Assembly (NCBI RefSeq): GCF_016592435.1
Contig: NZ_AP014545.1
Coordinates: forward strand, 1 to 64,000
Direction of reading: 5' to 3'
DNA from: Amphritea japonica ATCC BAA-1530
Lineage (GTDB): Bacteria; Pseudomonadota; Gammaproteobacteria; Pseudomonadales; Balneatricaceae
Length of the DNA: 64,000 bases
Shown here: positions 27,848 through 38,552 of the stretch, piece after piece
How the letters are laid out: the number at the start of each line of letters is the position of its first letter
Position numbering within the stretch: the stretch's first letter is position 1
The notes under the pieces: model-generated
Databases searched by the model: none
What the model was told of the DNA's origin: nothing
What the model saw: the letters and a program-made list of their open reading frames with translations, nothing else
Position numbers and translations under genes: made by a program

Positions 27848-28821
27848 CACTTGCTCTCCTCTTCGCAGGCGGCCAGTACTTCATTGCGGATGCCCTCTTC
27901 CGCCAGCGGGAAGCCAAGCGCTTTACGGGTGTTGAAATAGGCGTGAGCAACTTCACGAGCAAGTGTTCTAACGCGCAGGATATAGCGTTGGCGTTCGGTA
28001 ACTGAAATCGCATGGCGAGCGTCCAGTAAGTTGAACGTGTGAGATGCTTTCAGAACCTGCTCATAAGCTGGCAGCGGCAGTGGTGTCTCCAGTGCTAACA
28101 ATTTATTGCACTCGGATTCATGATGGTCGAAGCTCTTGAATAGCTGAGGTACGTCAGCGTGTTCAAAGTTATAGGTAGACTGCTCTACTTCGTTTTGGTG
28201 GTATACGTCTCCGTATGTCACCGCGCTACCGTCTGCGTTGTATGTCCAGATTAAGTCATAAACACTATCGACATCCTGCAGGTACATAGCAATACGTTCT
28301 AGGCCGTAAGTGATCTCTCCGGTTACCGGATAGCACTCAATACCGCCTGCTTGCTGGAAATAAGTGAACTGGGTGACTTCCATGCCGTTAAGCCAGACTT
28401 CCCAGCCCAGGCCCCATGCGCCCAGTGTTGGTGATTCCCAGTTATCTTCTACGAAGCGAACATCGTGAACGTTAAGATCTAAGCCCATGCGTTGCAGTGA
28501 GCCGAGGTAGAGTTCCTGAATGTTATCAGGCGACGGTTTCATTACTACCTGGAACTGATAGTAATGTTGTAGTCGGTTTGGGTTGTCGCCGTAGCGACCG
28601 TCGGTTGGACGTCGGCTTGGCTGGACGTAGGCTGAGTTCCAGGTCTCAGGACCGATGGCGCGCAAAAATGTAGCTGGGTGGAATGTGCCGGCGCCCACTT
28701 CCATATCCAGTGGTTGCATTAATACGCAGCCCTGCTCTGACCAATACTCTTGCAGCGCCAGGATTAGCCCCTGAAAGGTGCTGGCATCCGGTCTCGCTTT
28801 ATCTGTCACTGAGTTCACCAT
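27847..28821 (-). CDS. glyQ: Glycyl-tRNA synthetase alpha subunit
   Basis: Catalytic alpha chain of heterotetrameric GlyRS. The start region [18 protein letters not shown] and segments [14 protein letters not shown] and [20 protein letters not shown] are diagnostic; 324 aa is slightly longer than in E. coli (303). First gene of the glyQS operon, with its promoter in the roughly 100 bp before ytoQ. Confidence 0.97.
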   Translation of the reverse strand: MVNSVTDKARPDASTFQGLILALQEYWSEQGCVLMQPLDMEVGAGTFHPATFLRAIGPETWNSAYVQPSRRPTDGRYGDNPNRLQHYYQFQVVMKPSPDNIQELYLGSLQRMGLDLNVHDVRFVEDNWESPTLGAWGLGWEVWLNGMEVTQFTYFQQAGGIECYPVTGEITYGLERIAMYLQDVDSVYDLIWTYNADGSAVTYGDVYHQNEVEQSTYNFEHADVPQLFKSFDHHESECNKLLALETPLPLPAYEQVLKASHTFNLLDARHAISVTERQRYILRVRTLAREVAHAYFNTRKALGFPLAEEGIRNEVLAACEEESK

Positions 28822-28928
28822 TTGAAATCTGTTTGTACAAAAATAGAGCGAAATTATACACGAATTAGAAGCTGTGAAAGCGCCTAGCTGCTCGATTAAG
28901 GTTGTTTTTCGGTGGCTTTTACGCGGTT

Positions 28929-29375
28929 TTAATAATCCCTGCTGAGATATTCCAGTATCTCAATTACCTGTTCGGTGTTTTCAGCGACAGCCATTGCTGC
29001 TGCATCAACTTCTTTCAGGGGGTGGGTGATCTCTTCGGCGTGCTCTACGATAAGTGATTTTCCGAGGGCGGTGGCGATGCCAGCATCGAAGGCTGCGTTC
29101 CATTGTTTGTATTTGTCGCCAAAACGTACGACGACAATGTCAGCGCGTTTAATGGCAGTCATGTGTCGGATGCTGTTTATCTTGGCAGCCTTATTGTCTT
29201 TCCAAAAGTGCTTTTCTTCAGCGCCTAGAATATTAGTACCGCAGTCGTCGCTGCTGCCGTGATCGGTATTGGGTGTCAGTATATCGATGGGCAGGTTCTT
29301 CTCGCTGATGGCTGTTTTTATCTTTTCTCGCCAGTCAGTATGGATCTCGCCTGATAGGTAAACGGTATATCGCAT
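28929..29375 (-). CDS. YtoQ family protein
   Basis: A 148-aa protein of the YtoQ family, related in fold to nucleoside 2-deoxyribosyltransferases; biochemical role not settled. Recognised by [46 protein letters not shown] and [20 protein letters not shown]. The frame is open 9 codons further up, but GAGG before the ATG at 29375 decides the start. It is divergent from the acyltransferase gene. Confidence 0.88.
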   Translation of the reverse strand: MRYTVYLSGEIHTDWREKIKTAISEKNLPIDILTPNTDHGSSDDCGTNILGAEEKHFWKDNKAAKINSIRHMTAIKRADIVVVRFGDKYKQWNAAFDAGIATALGKSLIVEHAEEITHPLKEVDAAAMAVAENTEQVIEILEYLSRDY

Positions 29376-29490
29376 CGTGTTGCCTCGTTGATTTTGTTTC
29401 ATTGTTGGTCTTTATCAGATTCCCCATTATATAATCTCGGCAGTCGCTTAGTTGGTTATAAGTGCTTATTTTTATTCCATGTTGTGAAAA

Positions 29491-29506
29491 GGTTCCACGT
29501 GAAACA
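29491..29506. promoter_or_regulatory. parS-like site 2
   Basis: GGTTCCACGTGAAACA matches the parS consensus at 14 of 16 positions, with the CACGTG core intact. It lies 4.4 kb from site 1. The GTG inside it is the likely start codon of the acyltransferase gene. Confidence 0.65.
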
Positions 29507-30383
29507 TCTTAAAGGCTGGCTATCCATATCCGTTCTCTATCTACTCGCACTTCTTCCGTTGAGCGTGGCTCAGTTGTTGGGAAGCTATATTGGAAAGCGG
29601 ACCTATAAACAAAAAAGTAAAGCATACAAAATAACACGAATGAATATAGAGCTGTGCTTCCCTGAGCTGAATGCAGAGCAACAGGAGACGCTGGTAAAAG
29701 AGAGCTTGATTGAGACCGGTCGGTTGGCTGGAGAAATGGGAATGTCATGGATCTGGTCGCCCGAGCGAGTAATAAAAAAGATCCGAAAAATTCATCATGA
29801 AGAGCTTTTGTCAGAAGCGCTGGCGAATGGGAAAGGTGTGATTTTAATTGCACCACACCTGGGAAACTGGGAAGTACTAGGGCTGCATTTAAGCACAAAG
29901 TACAAGCTTACCTCTATGTATCGTCCCCCGAAGATTGAATTGATGGATCGGCTGGTCAGGCGTAAGCGAGCCCGATTAGGTTCAAAGCTTGCCCCGGCTA
30001 ATGTGAAGGGGGTGCGTATGGCGATGAAGGCGTTAAAGGCAGGTGAAGTGCTGGGTATCTTACCGGATCAGGAAGCCGATAAAGGGAGTGGTGTGTTCGC
30101 CCCTTTTTTTGGGCAGGATAGTTACAGCATGAAGTTGCTGCCACAACTTGCAGCCCAAACCGGGGCCGTGGTTCTCTCCGCATATGCTAAGCGTCTGCCG
30201 GGTGCTGAGGGCTATGAGATTTTCTTTCATCGCGCTTCCGATAAGATTAATGACAAAGATCTTTTGAGTTCTGCAACGGCGATGAATGCGGAAGTTGAGT
30301 TCTGTGTCAGGCAGGTTCCTGAACAGTATCAGTGGGAATATAAGCGCTTTCAACACTGCTCGGATGGCACGAGAAGGTATTAG
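29499..30383 (+). CDS. Lysophospholipid/lipid A acyltransferase (LpxL/HtrB family)
   Basis: Inner-membrane acyltransferase of the LpxL/LpxM family, adding secondary acyl chains to lipid A or a related lipid. An N-terminal membrane anchor (SISVLYLLALLPLSVAQLL) is followed by the H-x4-E motif APHLGNWE and LPDQEADKGSGVFAPFFG. The frame is open from 29388, but the likely start is GTG at 29499 with AAGG seven bases upstream (294 aa). That GTG lies within parS-like site 2, so ParB binding and translation start share sequence. Which acyl position it modifies cannot be told. Confidence 0.85.
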   Translation: MKHLKGWLSISVLYLLALLPLSVAQLLGSYIGKRTYKQKSKAYKITRMNIELCFPELNAEQQETLVKESLIETGRLAGEMGMSWIWSPERVIKKIRKIHHEELLSEALANGKGVILIAPHLGNWEVLGLHLSTKYKLTSMYRPPKIELMDRLVRRKRARLGSKLAPANVKGVRMAMKALKAGEVLGILPDQEADKGSGVFAPFFGQDSYSMKLLPQLAAQTGAVVLSAYAKRLPGAEGYEIFFHRASDKINDKDLLSSATAMNAEVEFCVRQVPEQYQWEYKRFQHCSDGTRRY

Positions 30384-30403
30384 AAGTTAAAGGCGCAGGT
30401 ATT

Positions 30404-30431
30404 AAAAAGGGGCTTCTATAGCCCCTTTTTT
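30404..30431. terminator. Bidirectional terminator
   Basis: AAAAAGGGGC and GCCCCTTTTTT flank a 7-nt loop. It serves the acyltransferase gene on the plus strand and trkH on the minus strand. Confidence 0.85.
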
Positions 30432-30448
30432 ATTGCCTTCAAAACGAG

Positions 30449-31897
30449 TTAGCGCTTCCAGAATGCCGGGGAGAAGAGCACCAGAAGGGTGAATACTTCA
30501 AGCCGCCCAAGGAGCATGGCAAAGGCGAGAACCCACTTGGCGGTTTCATTCAGGTCGCCATAGTGTGCCGCTACCTGCCCTAGTCCGGGACCCAGATTGT
30601 TCAGAGTGGCGCCCACAGCCGACCAGGCTGTAACTTGGTCGAGTCCTGTCCCCAGAAGAATAATCAACATCACTACGAAGACAATCAGGTAGACCGAGAA
30701 GAAACCCCATACGGCTTCCAGAACGCGGTCAGGAATTGGCTTGTTGCCAAATTTAACCGGGATCACCGCGTTCGGATGAATGAGTCGCTTTATCTCCCGC
30801 TGGCCCTGTTTAAGAATCAGTAAAATACGAATGACCTTCATGCCGCCGCCGGTTGATCCGGCACAGCCGCCGGCGAACGCCGCTACGAAGAGCAGAAAGG
30901 GAAGCATGACCGGCCACTGGGCAAAGTCTGCTGTCGCAAAACCGGTGGTTGTTGCGATTGAGACAACTTCAAATATGGCTTTACGAATAGACTCTACCGG
31001 CGCATATGTCTGGGTGGTAACCAGTACGACAGCTGCCAGTACCGTGATGCCGCCCAGCATCGATAGATAGAATTTAAATTCAGGATCCTGAAAGTAGTGG
31101 GTAATCGAACGCTGACGCCAGGCGAAAAAATGTAAGCCGAAATTAACGGCTGAAATGATCATAAAGAACGTACAAATTCCTTCAATCAGCGGACTGTCAA
31201 AATAGCCGATGCTGGCGTCGTGGGTTGAGAAGCCGCCAATAGCAACGGTAGAAAAGCTGTGCCCTACTGCATCAAACAAAGTCATTCCGGCAAACCAATA
31301 CCCTAAGGCGCAGGCAACGGTGAGTGATAAATAAATGTACCAAAGTGCTTTAGCGGTCTCGGTGATACGCGGAGTTAGCTTGCTGTCTTTCACTGGGCCT
31401 GGTGTTTCTGCACGATAGAGCTGCATGCCACCGATACCCAGCATCGGCAGAATAGCGACAGCCAGTACGATGATACCCATGCCGCCAAGCCATTGAAGCT
31501 GCTGTCGATAGAAAAGGATCGATTGTGGCAGCGCGTCGATTCCGGTGATAACGGTTGCCCCGGTAGTTGTCAGGCCTGACAGCGACTCAAACACGGCATC
31601 GACAAAGGAAAGATTAGGGTTGTCGGCCAGCATAAAAGGGATAGAACCAAACAGCCCCAATACCACCCAGAACAATACGGTAACAAGAAAGCCGTCCCGG
31701 GTCCGCAGGTCTTGTCGCACTCGATAAACAGGTGCCCAGATAATAAAACCGGTACACAGAGTTATAGTGAAAGCGGAGATGAACGCCAGGTGGGAGCTAT
31801 CATGGTAGCTGTATGAGATGGCGATCGGCGGCAGCATAGAGAAGCTGAATATCATCAGCAACAGGCCGAGAATCCGCAGGATTACTTTATAGTGCAT
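30449..31897 (-). CDS. trkH: Potassium uptake protein TrkH
   Basis: Inner-membrane K+ translocation subunit of the Trk system. The 482-aa protein has about ten transmembrane helices and four pore-loop repeats with filter-like sequences TTTGATV, VAIGGFST, TTTGFAT and NNLGPG. It follows trkA by 12 bp in one operon (trkA then trkH), so channel and regulator are made together. Confidence 0.95.
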   Translation of the reverse strand: MHYKVILRILGLLLMIFSFSMLPPIAISYSYHDSSHLAFISAFTITLCTGFIIWAPVYRVRQDLRTRDGFLVTVLFWVVLGLFGSIPFMLADNPNLSFVDAVFESLSGLTTTGATVITGIDALPQSILFYRQQLQWLGGMGIIVLAVAILPMLGIGGMQLYRAETPGPVKDSKLTPRITETAKALWYIYLSLTVACALGYWFAGMTLFDAVGHSFSTVAIGGFSTHDASIGYFDSPLIEGICTFFMIISAVNFGLHFFAWRQRSITHYFQDPEFKFYLSMLGGITVLAAVVLVTTQTYAPVESIRKAIFEVVSIATTTGFATADFAQWPVMLPFLLFVAAFAGGCAGSTGGGMKVIRILLILKQGQREIKRLIHPNAVIPVKFGNKPIPDRVLEAVWGFFSVYLIVFVVMLIILLGTGLDQVTAWSAVGATLNNLGPGLGQVAAHYGDLNETAKWVLAFAMLLGRLEVFTLLVLFSPAFWKR

Positions 31898-31909
31898 CGT
31901 TCTCTCCGA

Positions 31910-33286
31910 TCAGAAGAAGCCAAGACCAACCTGAAATAGGCGCTCAACTTCCCCGATCTTACGTTTGTCGACCAGGAACAAAATGACATGATCATCGTTT
32001 TCTACAACGACATCATCGTGGGCGATCAGTACTTCATCATTACGTACAATCGCGCCGATAGTCGTGCCTTTTGGCAGATCTATCTCTTCGATCATTTTGC
32101 CGACAACTTTTGAGCTGCGGCTGTCGCCGTGGGCAACGGCCTCAAGTGCCTCCGCTGCGCCTCGGCGAAGTGAATGCACTGCCGCGACGTCGCCACGTCG
32201 TACGTGGGTCAGTAGGCTGCCTATGGTGGTTTGCTGAGGCGAGATGGCGATATCGATCACCCCGCCCTGCACTAAATCGACATAGGCGGGATTATTAATC
32301 AGCGTCATGACCGTGCGGGCACCCAGACGTTTAGCCAGCATCGATGCCATGATGTTAGCTTCGTCATCGTTTGTCAGCGCGCAGAACACATCGGTATCTT
32401 CGATGTTTTCTTCCAGCAATAGCTCTTTATCGGAGGCGCTTCCCTGCAACACGATAGTGTTGTTAAGACGTTTTGCCAGGCTGTTACAGCGGTGAATATC
32501 CCGCTCGATTATTTTTACCTGGTATTTATCTTCAATTTTATCTGCCAGCCGGGCACCGATATTGCCGCCGCCAGCGATGATGATCCGTTTATAGGGTCTG
32601 TCCAGACGACGCAATTCACTCATAACCGAGCGGATATCTTTTTTAGCCGCGATAAAAAACACTTCGTCATCGGCTTCGATAACGGTGTCTCCTTTCGGAA
32701 TGATAGGGCTTCCTTTACGGAATATGGCCGCTACCCGGGTTTCGACCGAGGGCATATGAGAGCGCAGATAGGATATTTCACGGCCTACCAGTGGGCCGCC
32801 GTAATAAGCTTTTACGGCGACAAGCTGAGCGATGCCGTCGGCAAAGTCGAGTACCTGAAGTGCACCGGGGTGTTCGATGAGTCGGTGAATGTGCTTGGTA
32901 ACCAGCTCTTCCGGGCTGATTAAGACGTCGATGGGAATAGATTTATCGGTGAAAATTGTATTCTTTTTCAACAGGTAGTCATGCTCACGAACCCGGGCGA
33001 TTTTGGTGGGTGTGTGATACAGCGTCTGAGCGATCTGACAAGCGACCATGTTAACTTCATCGCTGTTGGTTACCGCGATGAGCATGTCAGCATCGCGGGC
33101 ACCGGCCTGATCAAGAATGGTGGGATGCGAGGCTTTACCCTCGACCGTACGGATATCCAGACGATCCTGGAGCTCTCGTAGCCGACCCATATCGGTATCG
33201 ACGATGGTGATGTCGTTCGCTTCGCTAGCCAGGTTCTCAGCCAGTGTGCCACCGACCTGTCCTGCCCCGAGAATAATAATTTTCAT
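31910..33286 (-). CDS. trkA: Trk potassium system NAD-binding protein TrkA
   Basis: Cytoplasmic regulator of TrkH with two RCK units, each with an NAD-binding Rossmann domain ([14 protein letters not shown] at the start, [15 protein letters not shown] near residue 240) and a RCK-C ligand domain. Length 458 aa is typical. Located between rsmB and trkH, the common gammaproteobacterial order def-fmt-rsmB-trkA. Confidence 0.96.
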   Translation of the reverse strand: MKIIILGAGQVGGTLAENLASEANDITIVDTDMGRLRELQDRLDIRTVEGKASHPTILDQAGARDADMLIAVTNSDEVNMVACQIAQTLYHTPTKIARVREHDYLLKKNTIFTDKSIPIDVLISPEELVTKHIHRLIEHPGALQVLDFADGIAQLVAVKAYYGGPLVGREISYLRSHMPSVETRVAAIFRKGSPIIPKGDTVIEADDEVFFIAAKKDIRSVMSELRRLDRPYKRIIIAGGGNIGARLADKIEDKYQVKIIERDIHRCNSLAKRLNNTIVLQGSASDKELLLEENIEDTDVFCALTNDDEANIMASMLAKRLGARTVMTLINNPAYVDLVQGGVIDIAISPQQTTIGSLLTHVRRGDVAAVHSLRRGAAEALEAVAHGDSRSSKVVGKMIEEIDLPKGTTIGAIVRNDEVLIAHDDVVVENDDHVILFLVDKRKIGEVERLFQVGLGFF

Positions 33287-33326
33287 ATTATGATGAGTCT
33301 CCGATCAGCGGGCGGCATCGCCATCA

Positions 33327-34625
33327 CTAATTCTGATCTTTTACCAATACGGCATAATAAAAGCCATCATGTCCCCCAGGTTGAGGGAAAAGCTGACGGC
33401 CAAAGGCTCGTTCTATGCCCCAGTCAGCCTCAATTGCAAGATGCTGAGCATCGGGCTGGGACTTCAGGAAGCGTTCTATAACCCGTTCGTTTTCCTGAGG
33501 AAATACTGAACAGGTTGCATATACCAGCCGCCCGCCCTGTTTGAGCATCTGCCAGCAGTTTTGAAGAATGGCTAACTGTAGTTCTGCCAGCGCTTTTATA
33601 TCTTCACTTTGACGCATGTGCTTTATGTCAGGGTTACGCCGGATGACACCGGTCGCCGAACAGGGAGCGTCGACCAGAATTCTGTCGTAATTCACCCCGT
33701 CCCACCAGTCTTTTGTAGCGGCATCGGCAATGATTACTTCAGCATTTAGTTGCAACCGTTGCAGGTTTTCCTGGATTCGTTGCGCTCGGTTGTCTTCAAG
33801 CTCGATCGCCGTGACATGATCCAGGGCCGGTTGGTGCTCAAGAATATGGCAGAGTTTTCCGCCAGGCGCTGCACAGGCGTCCAGTATCCGTTGTCCGGCC
33901 TGCAGATCCAGCAGGTCGCTACTGAGCTGTGCTGCCTCGTCCTGAATGCTGACAAAACCGTCATCAAATTCCGGTAGCAAGCTTACATCAATCGGGGTTT
34001 TAAGCTGAATACCTACATCGGAGTATGGTGTCGCGGACGCCTGAATATCAACATCGGACAGCTGCTGAAGATAGCTTGCCTGATCCGTTTTCTGACGATT
34101 AACCCGCAGCGTCATCGGCGGATGCTGGTTATTTTGCTCAAGAATGTCTGCCCAGTGATCTGGCCAGTTGTGCTGTAGTTTTGCGATCATCCACTGGGGG
34201 TGAATATAGTTGAACGCTTCTTTCTCAGACAGGCTTTCAAGCAGTTCATCTTGTTCACGTTGTAAGCGCCGTAATATGGCGTTGAGCAGGCCTTTTGCCC
34301 AGTCTTTGTTCAGTTGACTGGTGGCTTCGACGGTTTCACTGATGGCAGCATGGGCGGGAATGCGCATCTCTAAGAGCTGATAAAGACCGAGTAGTACCAG
34401 GGCGTATACATCCTGGTCCTGCTCTTTGAATGGCTTTTTAAGTAAATGTTTGGCTAGCCGCTCTAATCGGGGCAGGAAACGCATGGTGCCGTAACAAAAC
34501 TGCTGCAGGAGCGCGCGTTCATTTTCCTGGCAGTATTCCAGCGCTCTGGGTAGTGCCGTATTCAGCGATTCTTTGCGTGCGATTACTGGGCCGAGGGCGC
34601 GGGCGGCAATAGCGCGAATGTCCAT
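33327..34625 (-). CDS. rsmB: 16S rRNA m5C967 methyltransferase RsmB
   Basis: SAM-dependent methyltransferase of 432 aa. A NusB-like RNA-binding domain (about 1-140) precedes the Rossmann methyltransferase domain with SAM motif DACAAPGGK, the DAPCSATGVIRRNPD motif and the catalytic-cysteine motif YATCSVFPQENE. Its start overlaps the fmt stop (TAATG), indicating coupling. Confidence 0.96.
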   Translation of the reverse strand: MDIRAIAARALGPVIARKESLNTALPRALEYCQENERALLQQFCYGTMRFLPRLERLAKHLLKKPFKEQDQDVYALVLLGLYQLLEMRIPAHAAISETVEATSQLNKDWAKGLLNAILRRLQREQDELLESLSEKEAFNYIHPQWMIAKLQHNWPDHWADILEQNNQHPPMTLRVNRQKTDQASYLQQLSDVDIQASATPYSDVGIQLKTPIDVSLLPEFDDGFVSIQDEAAQLSSDLLDLQAGQRILDACAAPGGKLCHILEHQPALDHVTAIELEDNRAQRIQENLQRLQLNAEVIIADAATKDWWDGVNYDRILVDAPCSATGVIRRNPDIKHMRQSEDIKALAELQLAILQNCWQMLKQGGRLVYATCSVFPQENERVIERFLKSQPDAQHLAIEADWGIERAFGRQLFPQPGGHDGFYYAVLVKDQN

Positions 34626-35593
34626 TAAGACTGCCCCAGTTGCGTGCCGTTACTAAAGAGTTCTTTCTTGGAGTTAAGCACCGCGCTGGTCTCCATCGCT
34701 TTGCTACCCGGAAGCTGGATCTTCAACAATCTGACAACGCCCTGTCCACTGGCAACGATAATCGCTTTCTTATCGGTACCGATGATGGTTCCCGGAGTTG
34801 CTGTGCCTGGCTCAATATCAGTATCTGCTTCTGCATACCATACCCGCAAGGTTTCTCCGTTGAGAGAGGTGAAAGCCACCGGCCAGGGAGAAAGTCCCCT
34901 TACCTGTCGTGCGATCTCCACTGCCGGTTGTTGCCAATCGATCTGCCCTTCGGCTTTTTCCAGTTTATGGGCATAGCAGGCCAGACTGTCATCCTGAGCT
35001 TGATGGATAATCGTTTGATCGGCAATGCCTGGAAGACTTTCGAGTAACGCTGCGGAGCCAATCCCGGCAAGCCGGTCATGGAGCTCACCACTGGTGTCTG
35101 ACGGAGTGATTGGGCAGCTTTTCTTGAGTAGCATTGCGCCGGTATCTAAACCGATATCCATCTGCATGATGGTTACACCGGTTTCACTGTCGCCTGCCAG
35201 CAGTGATCGGTGAATGGGTGCGGCGCCGCGCCAGCGTGGCAGCAGGGATGCATGAACGTTGATACAGCCGAGACGGGGGGCATCAAGGACCGCTTTAGGC
35301 AGTAGCAATCCATAGGCAACGACGATCATCAGATCGGCACCCAGGTCGGCCAGCGCCTGACGGTCCTCATCCAGCTTAAAGTTGAGTGGCTGGTAAACCG
35401 GCAGGTCGTTATCCAGAGCGACTTTCTTCACGGGGCTGGGGGTCAGCTTGCGGCCCCGGCCTGCCGGACGGTCTGGTTGGGTGTATACGCCGATAACCTG
35501 ATGACCCGCTGCAATCAGAGCCTGTAAACTCGAAGCGGCAAAATCCGGCGTGCCGGCAAACAGGATACGCAGTCGTTTAGCTGAGTCTGACAT
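34625..35593 (-). CDS. fmt: Methionyl-tRNA formyltransferase
   Basis: Formylates initiator Met-tRNA using 10-formyl-THF. The 322-aa protein shows LRILFAGTPDFAASSLQAL, the catalytic region NVHASLLPRWRGAAPIHRS and a C-terminal OB-like domain. Three bases separate it from def upstream; the two enzymes act at opposite ends of formyl-methionine metabolism. Confidence 0.97.
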   Translation of the reverse strand: MSDSAKRLRILFAGTPDFAASSLQALIAAGHQVIGVYTQPDRPAGRGRKLTPSPVKKVALDNDLPVYQPLNFKLDEDRQALADLGADLMIVVAYGLLLPKAVLDAPRLGCINVHASLLPRWRGAAPIHRSLLAGDSETGVTIMQMDIGLDTGAMLLKKSCPITPSDTSGELHDRLAGIGSAALLESLPGIADQTIIHQAQDDSLACYAHKLEKAEGQIDWQQPAVEIARQVRGLSPWPVAFTSLNGETLRVWYAEADTDIEPGTATPGTIIGTDKKAIIVASGQGVVRLLKIQLPGSKAMETSAVLNSKKELFSNGTQLGQS

Positions 35594-35596
35594 GCT

Positions 35597-36103
35597 TCAA
35601 GCCTTCTGACGGTGAAGTTTATCCAGCTTGCTGCGGATTCGGGTGCGCTTTAAGGGTGACAGGTAGTCAACGAACAACTTACCTTCCAGGTGGTCAATCT
35701 CATGTTGAATACAAACGGCCAGAAGGTCGTCAGCTTCGAGACTGTAGGTTTCACCCTGCTCATCCTGTGCCGTGAGACGGATTCTGTTCGGCCGAATCAC
35801 GTCTTCATAGAAGCCAGGAACGGATAAACACCCTTCCTGCAACTTCTCTGTTTCGTCAGTAAGTATCTCAACTTGGGGATTAATAACCACCAGAGGGTCA
35901 TTTTTCTCTTCAGAGGTGTCGATAGTGATGATACGCTGATGTACATTGATCTGTGTTGCTGCCAGACCGATGCCTGGTGCATCGTACATGGTTTCAAACA
36001 TATCTTTGATAAGCTGACGTAACTCATCGTTAAATACAGTCACCGGTTCAGCAACTGTACGCAGGCGTGGATCTGGAAATTCTAGTATTGGAAGTAATGA
36101 CAT
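35597..36103 (-). CDS. def: Peptide deformylase
   Basis: Metal-dependent enzyme that removes the N-formyl group from nascent proteins. All three motifs are present: [16 protein letters not shown] and QHEIDH (HExxH). Length 168 aa is standard. First gene of def-fmt-rsmB-trkA-trkH, divergent from the LysM gene across about 140 bp. Confidence 0.97.
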   Translation of the reverse strand: MSLLPILEFPDPRLRTVAEPVTVFNDELRQLIKDMFETMYDAPGIGLAATQINVHQRIITIDTSEEKNDPLVVINPQVEILTDETEKLQEGCLSVPGFYEDVIRPNRIRLTAQDEQGETYSLEADDLLAVCIQHEIDHLEGKLFVDYLSPLKRTRIRSKLDKLHRQKA

Positions 36104-36246
36104 GGTCGCTGCAGAAAAGAAATAGGTTGAAAAAAAAGAACACTGAAATCAATAATCTTTTCATTATACTGATATAGATACACAATGTATTGCCGATACT
36201 GTTATAGACTCTCAAAAATATGGCGGTCTGAGACAAGGATTTGAAT

Positions 36247-37290
36247 ATGAAACAACTGGTTGCAGGTTTTCTGGGCGCTCTGGCGATGTGTATCGCATTA
36301 GTGATGCCTGTTCAGGCTGAGGTTCGTAAAGACACACTGGCGTTACAGGATAATCATCCTAAAACCTATGTGGTCGTTAAAGGCGATACTCTTTGGGATA
36401 TTTCGGGGATGTTTCTTAAATCTCCCTGGAAATGGCCGCAGCTCTGGGGTTATAACCAGCAGATCGATGATCCGCACTGGATCTACCCTGGGGATGTATT
36501 AACGCTGAAGTGGATCGATGGTCAGCCCCGGTTAGTCAAGAATGACGGTATTATCCGCCTCAGCCCGAAGGCTAAAGTGACTCAGCTGAAGGATGCGATT
36601 CCAGCCATTCCACTCAAAGATATCATCGCTTTTCTGTCTGACAATATCGTCATGGATAGTGATGAGCTTCTGGCAGCGCCCTATATTGTTGGCAGCACAA
36701 ATAATCGCATCGTTGCCGGTGCCGGTGATCGCGTGTACGCCCGGGGAACACTGATTGAAGATCTTTCCCGTCAGAATATTTATCGTCCGGCGCGTGAATA
36801 TATTGATCCGGTGACGAAAGAACACCTGGGTTACGAGCTGTTCAAGATCGGTGAAGCCGCTGTTGGCAGTAAAAAAGACGACATTATTACCTTGGACTTG
36901 CGTAAAACCCGGGAAGAAATTTCGGCATTGGATCGGGTCTATCCTAGTCAAAAGACAGTAATTCAGTCCATTTTCTATCCCAGTTCTGCAGAAGATGAAA
37001 TTAATGGACGCATAATCTCTGTGCTGCGAGGTGTGCGACAAGCGGGTCAGTATGATGTTGTCGCAATCAACCAGGGTGCGCGCGAAGGTCTTGAGCCGGG
37101 AGATGTGCTGACTATTTATAAAGCCGGTGAACGGCTGAAAGATCCGGTGACGAAAGAATTGATTATTCTGCCGGCTGAAAAGTCAGGTTTGATGATGATC
37201 TTTAAAGCGTATGAAAAAGTCAGTTATGCACTGATTCTTAAGGCCACTAACGTTATCGCTATCGATGATGAGGTGCGCAACCCCTCTTAA
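36247..37290 (+). CDS. Secreted LysM-domain protein
   Basis: About 347-aa exported protein. The ATG at 36247 with AAGGA upstream gives the signal peptide MKQLVAGFLGALAMCIALVM ending near PVQA; a TTG six bases earlier is also open. A LysM domain follows directly (residues about 38-88: VVKGDTLWDISGMFLKSP). The rest resembles the LysM proteins usually found upstream of dprA, thought to bind peptidoglycan. Exact role unknown. Confidence 0.9.
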   Translation: MKQLVAGFLGALAMCIALVMPVQAEVRKDTLALQDNHPKTYVVVKGDTLWDISGMFLKSPWKWPQLWGYNQQIDDPHWIYPGDVLTLKWIDGQPRLVKNDGIIRLSPKAKVTQLKDAIPAIPLKDIIAFLSDNIVMDSDELLAAPYIVGSTNNRIVAGAGDRVYARGTLIEDLSRQNIYRPAREYIDPVTKEHLGYELFKIGEAAVGSKKDDIITLDLRKTREEISALDRVYPSQKTVIQSIFYPSSAEDEINGRIISVLRGVRQAGQYDVVAINQGAREGLEPGDVLTIYKAGERLKDPVTKELIILPAEKSGLMMIFKAYEKVSYALILKATNVIAIDDEVRNPS

Positions 37291-37317
37291 TGCAGGTCCA
37301 CTGGACAAGGAGTGTCC

Positions 37318-38433
37318 ATGCTTCATCATCTCAGGGAATGGATTGCCCTGTCAGAGCTGCCCGGGATCGGTCCCGGGCTTTTGCTTCAGCTGGTTCAGCG
37401 AACGCAAACCGCCCCCGTTGAACTGCTTAATCTAAGCGATGACTCTCTCAAAGCCCTTAAGCTTCGTCCCGACACTACCCAGCATATTCTGGCTTATAAA
37501 CAGGGTAAATGGCCCGGTGATGAATACTTCAACAGTATTGAAGCCTGGTTGGCGGAACCACACAATCACCTGATCAGTTATGCCTCTCCCGACTACCCGC
37601 CATTGCTAAAAGCGATCCCGGACCCTCCCCTGATGCTCTATGTCAGTGGTGACCCCGGTGTGCTGCATCTGCCGCAACTGGCGATCGTGGGAAGCCGCGC
37701 GGCCAGCCGCAACGGCGTAGAGTTGAGTAAATCATTCGCCAGTTCGCTGACAGCGGCTGGAATGACCATTACTAGTGGTTTGGCCAGGGGTGTTGATGGC
37801 GCCGCTCACAGGGCGGCTGTGGAGCTTTCGCGGCCGACCATCGCAGTGCTGGGGTCAGGCCTGAAGAAAATCTATCCACGGCAGCATCAACGGCTTGCCG
37901 ACTCTATTATTACGCAGGGTGGCGCGCTGGTGTCTGAATACCCGTTGTCGATGCCACCACTGGCGTATAACTTTCCCCGGCGCAATCGTATTATCAGCGG
38001 TTTGAGTGCCGGTGTTCTGGTGATAGAGGCGGCAAAGCGAAGCGGCTCGTTGATTACAGCGCGGTTAGCCCTTGAACAGGGGCGAGAGGTGTTTGCCCTC
38101 CCCGGGGCGCTGAATAACCCGCAGAGCCATGGGTGTCATGACCTGATTCGTGAAGGGGCTATTCTGGTGGAAACCAGTGCGCAGATTATTGAGCCTTTAG
38201 CGAGCCTGTTAGGCAGTTACCACTATGAGGAACGGCAGGCCGACGCTGAGTCAGTCAGGCTGTCAGAAAGTGAAACCCTGTTACTGGACCAGATGGGCTA
38301 TCAGCTAGTTACGTTAGAACAGTTGATCGGGCTGACCGGCCAGCCCGCTTCTGTATTGTTACCGCAACTGGTGGGAATGGAGCTGTCTGGTTATATCGAA
38401 AATACGCCGGATGGTTATCAACGGTTGATCTGA
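37318..38433 (+). CDS. dprA: DNA processing protein DprA/Smf
   Basis: Single-strand DNA-binding protein that loads RecA during natural transformation. A SAM/HhH-like N-terminus (SELPGIGPGLLLQLV) is followed by the Rossmann core with GSRAASRNG, SGLARGVDGAAHRAA and FPRRNRIISG, and a C-terminal winged helix. AAGGAG at 37307-37312 fixes the start at ATG 37318 rather than GTG 37312. Length 371 aa is normal. Confidence 0.95.
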   Translation: MLHHLREWIALSELPGIGPGLLLQLVQRTQTAPVELLNLSDDSLKALKLRPDTTQHILAYKQGKWPGDEYFNSIEAWLAEPHNHLISYASPDYPPLLKAIPDPPLMLYVSGDPGVLHLPQLAIVGSRAASRNGVELSKSFASSLTAAGMTITSGLARGVDGAAHRAAVELSRPTIAVLGSGLKKIYPRQHQRLADSIITQGGALVSEYPLSMPPLAYNFPRRNRIISGLSAGVLVIEAAKRSGSLITARLALEQGREVFALPGALNNPQSHGCHDLIREGAILVETSAQIIEPLASLLGSYHYEERQADAESVRLSESETLLLDQMGYQLVTLEQLIGLTGQPASVLLPQLVGMELSGYIENTPDGYQRLI

Positions 38434-38552
38434 ACCTGAATCCTTTTCGCAGTACGGCATAAAACCCATCTTTTTTCGTGGTTGAATGTTGTACAGTTTT
38501 AGAGTATTTTTCCACGTTTTCCCGACTAACTTCACAAATTTTGAAGAAAATC

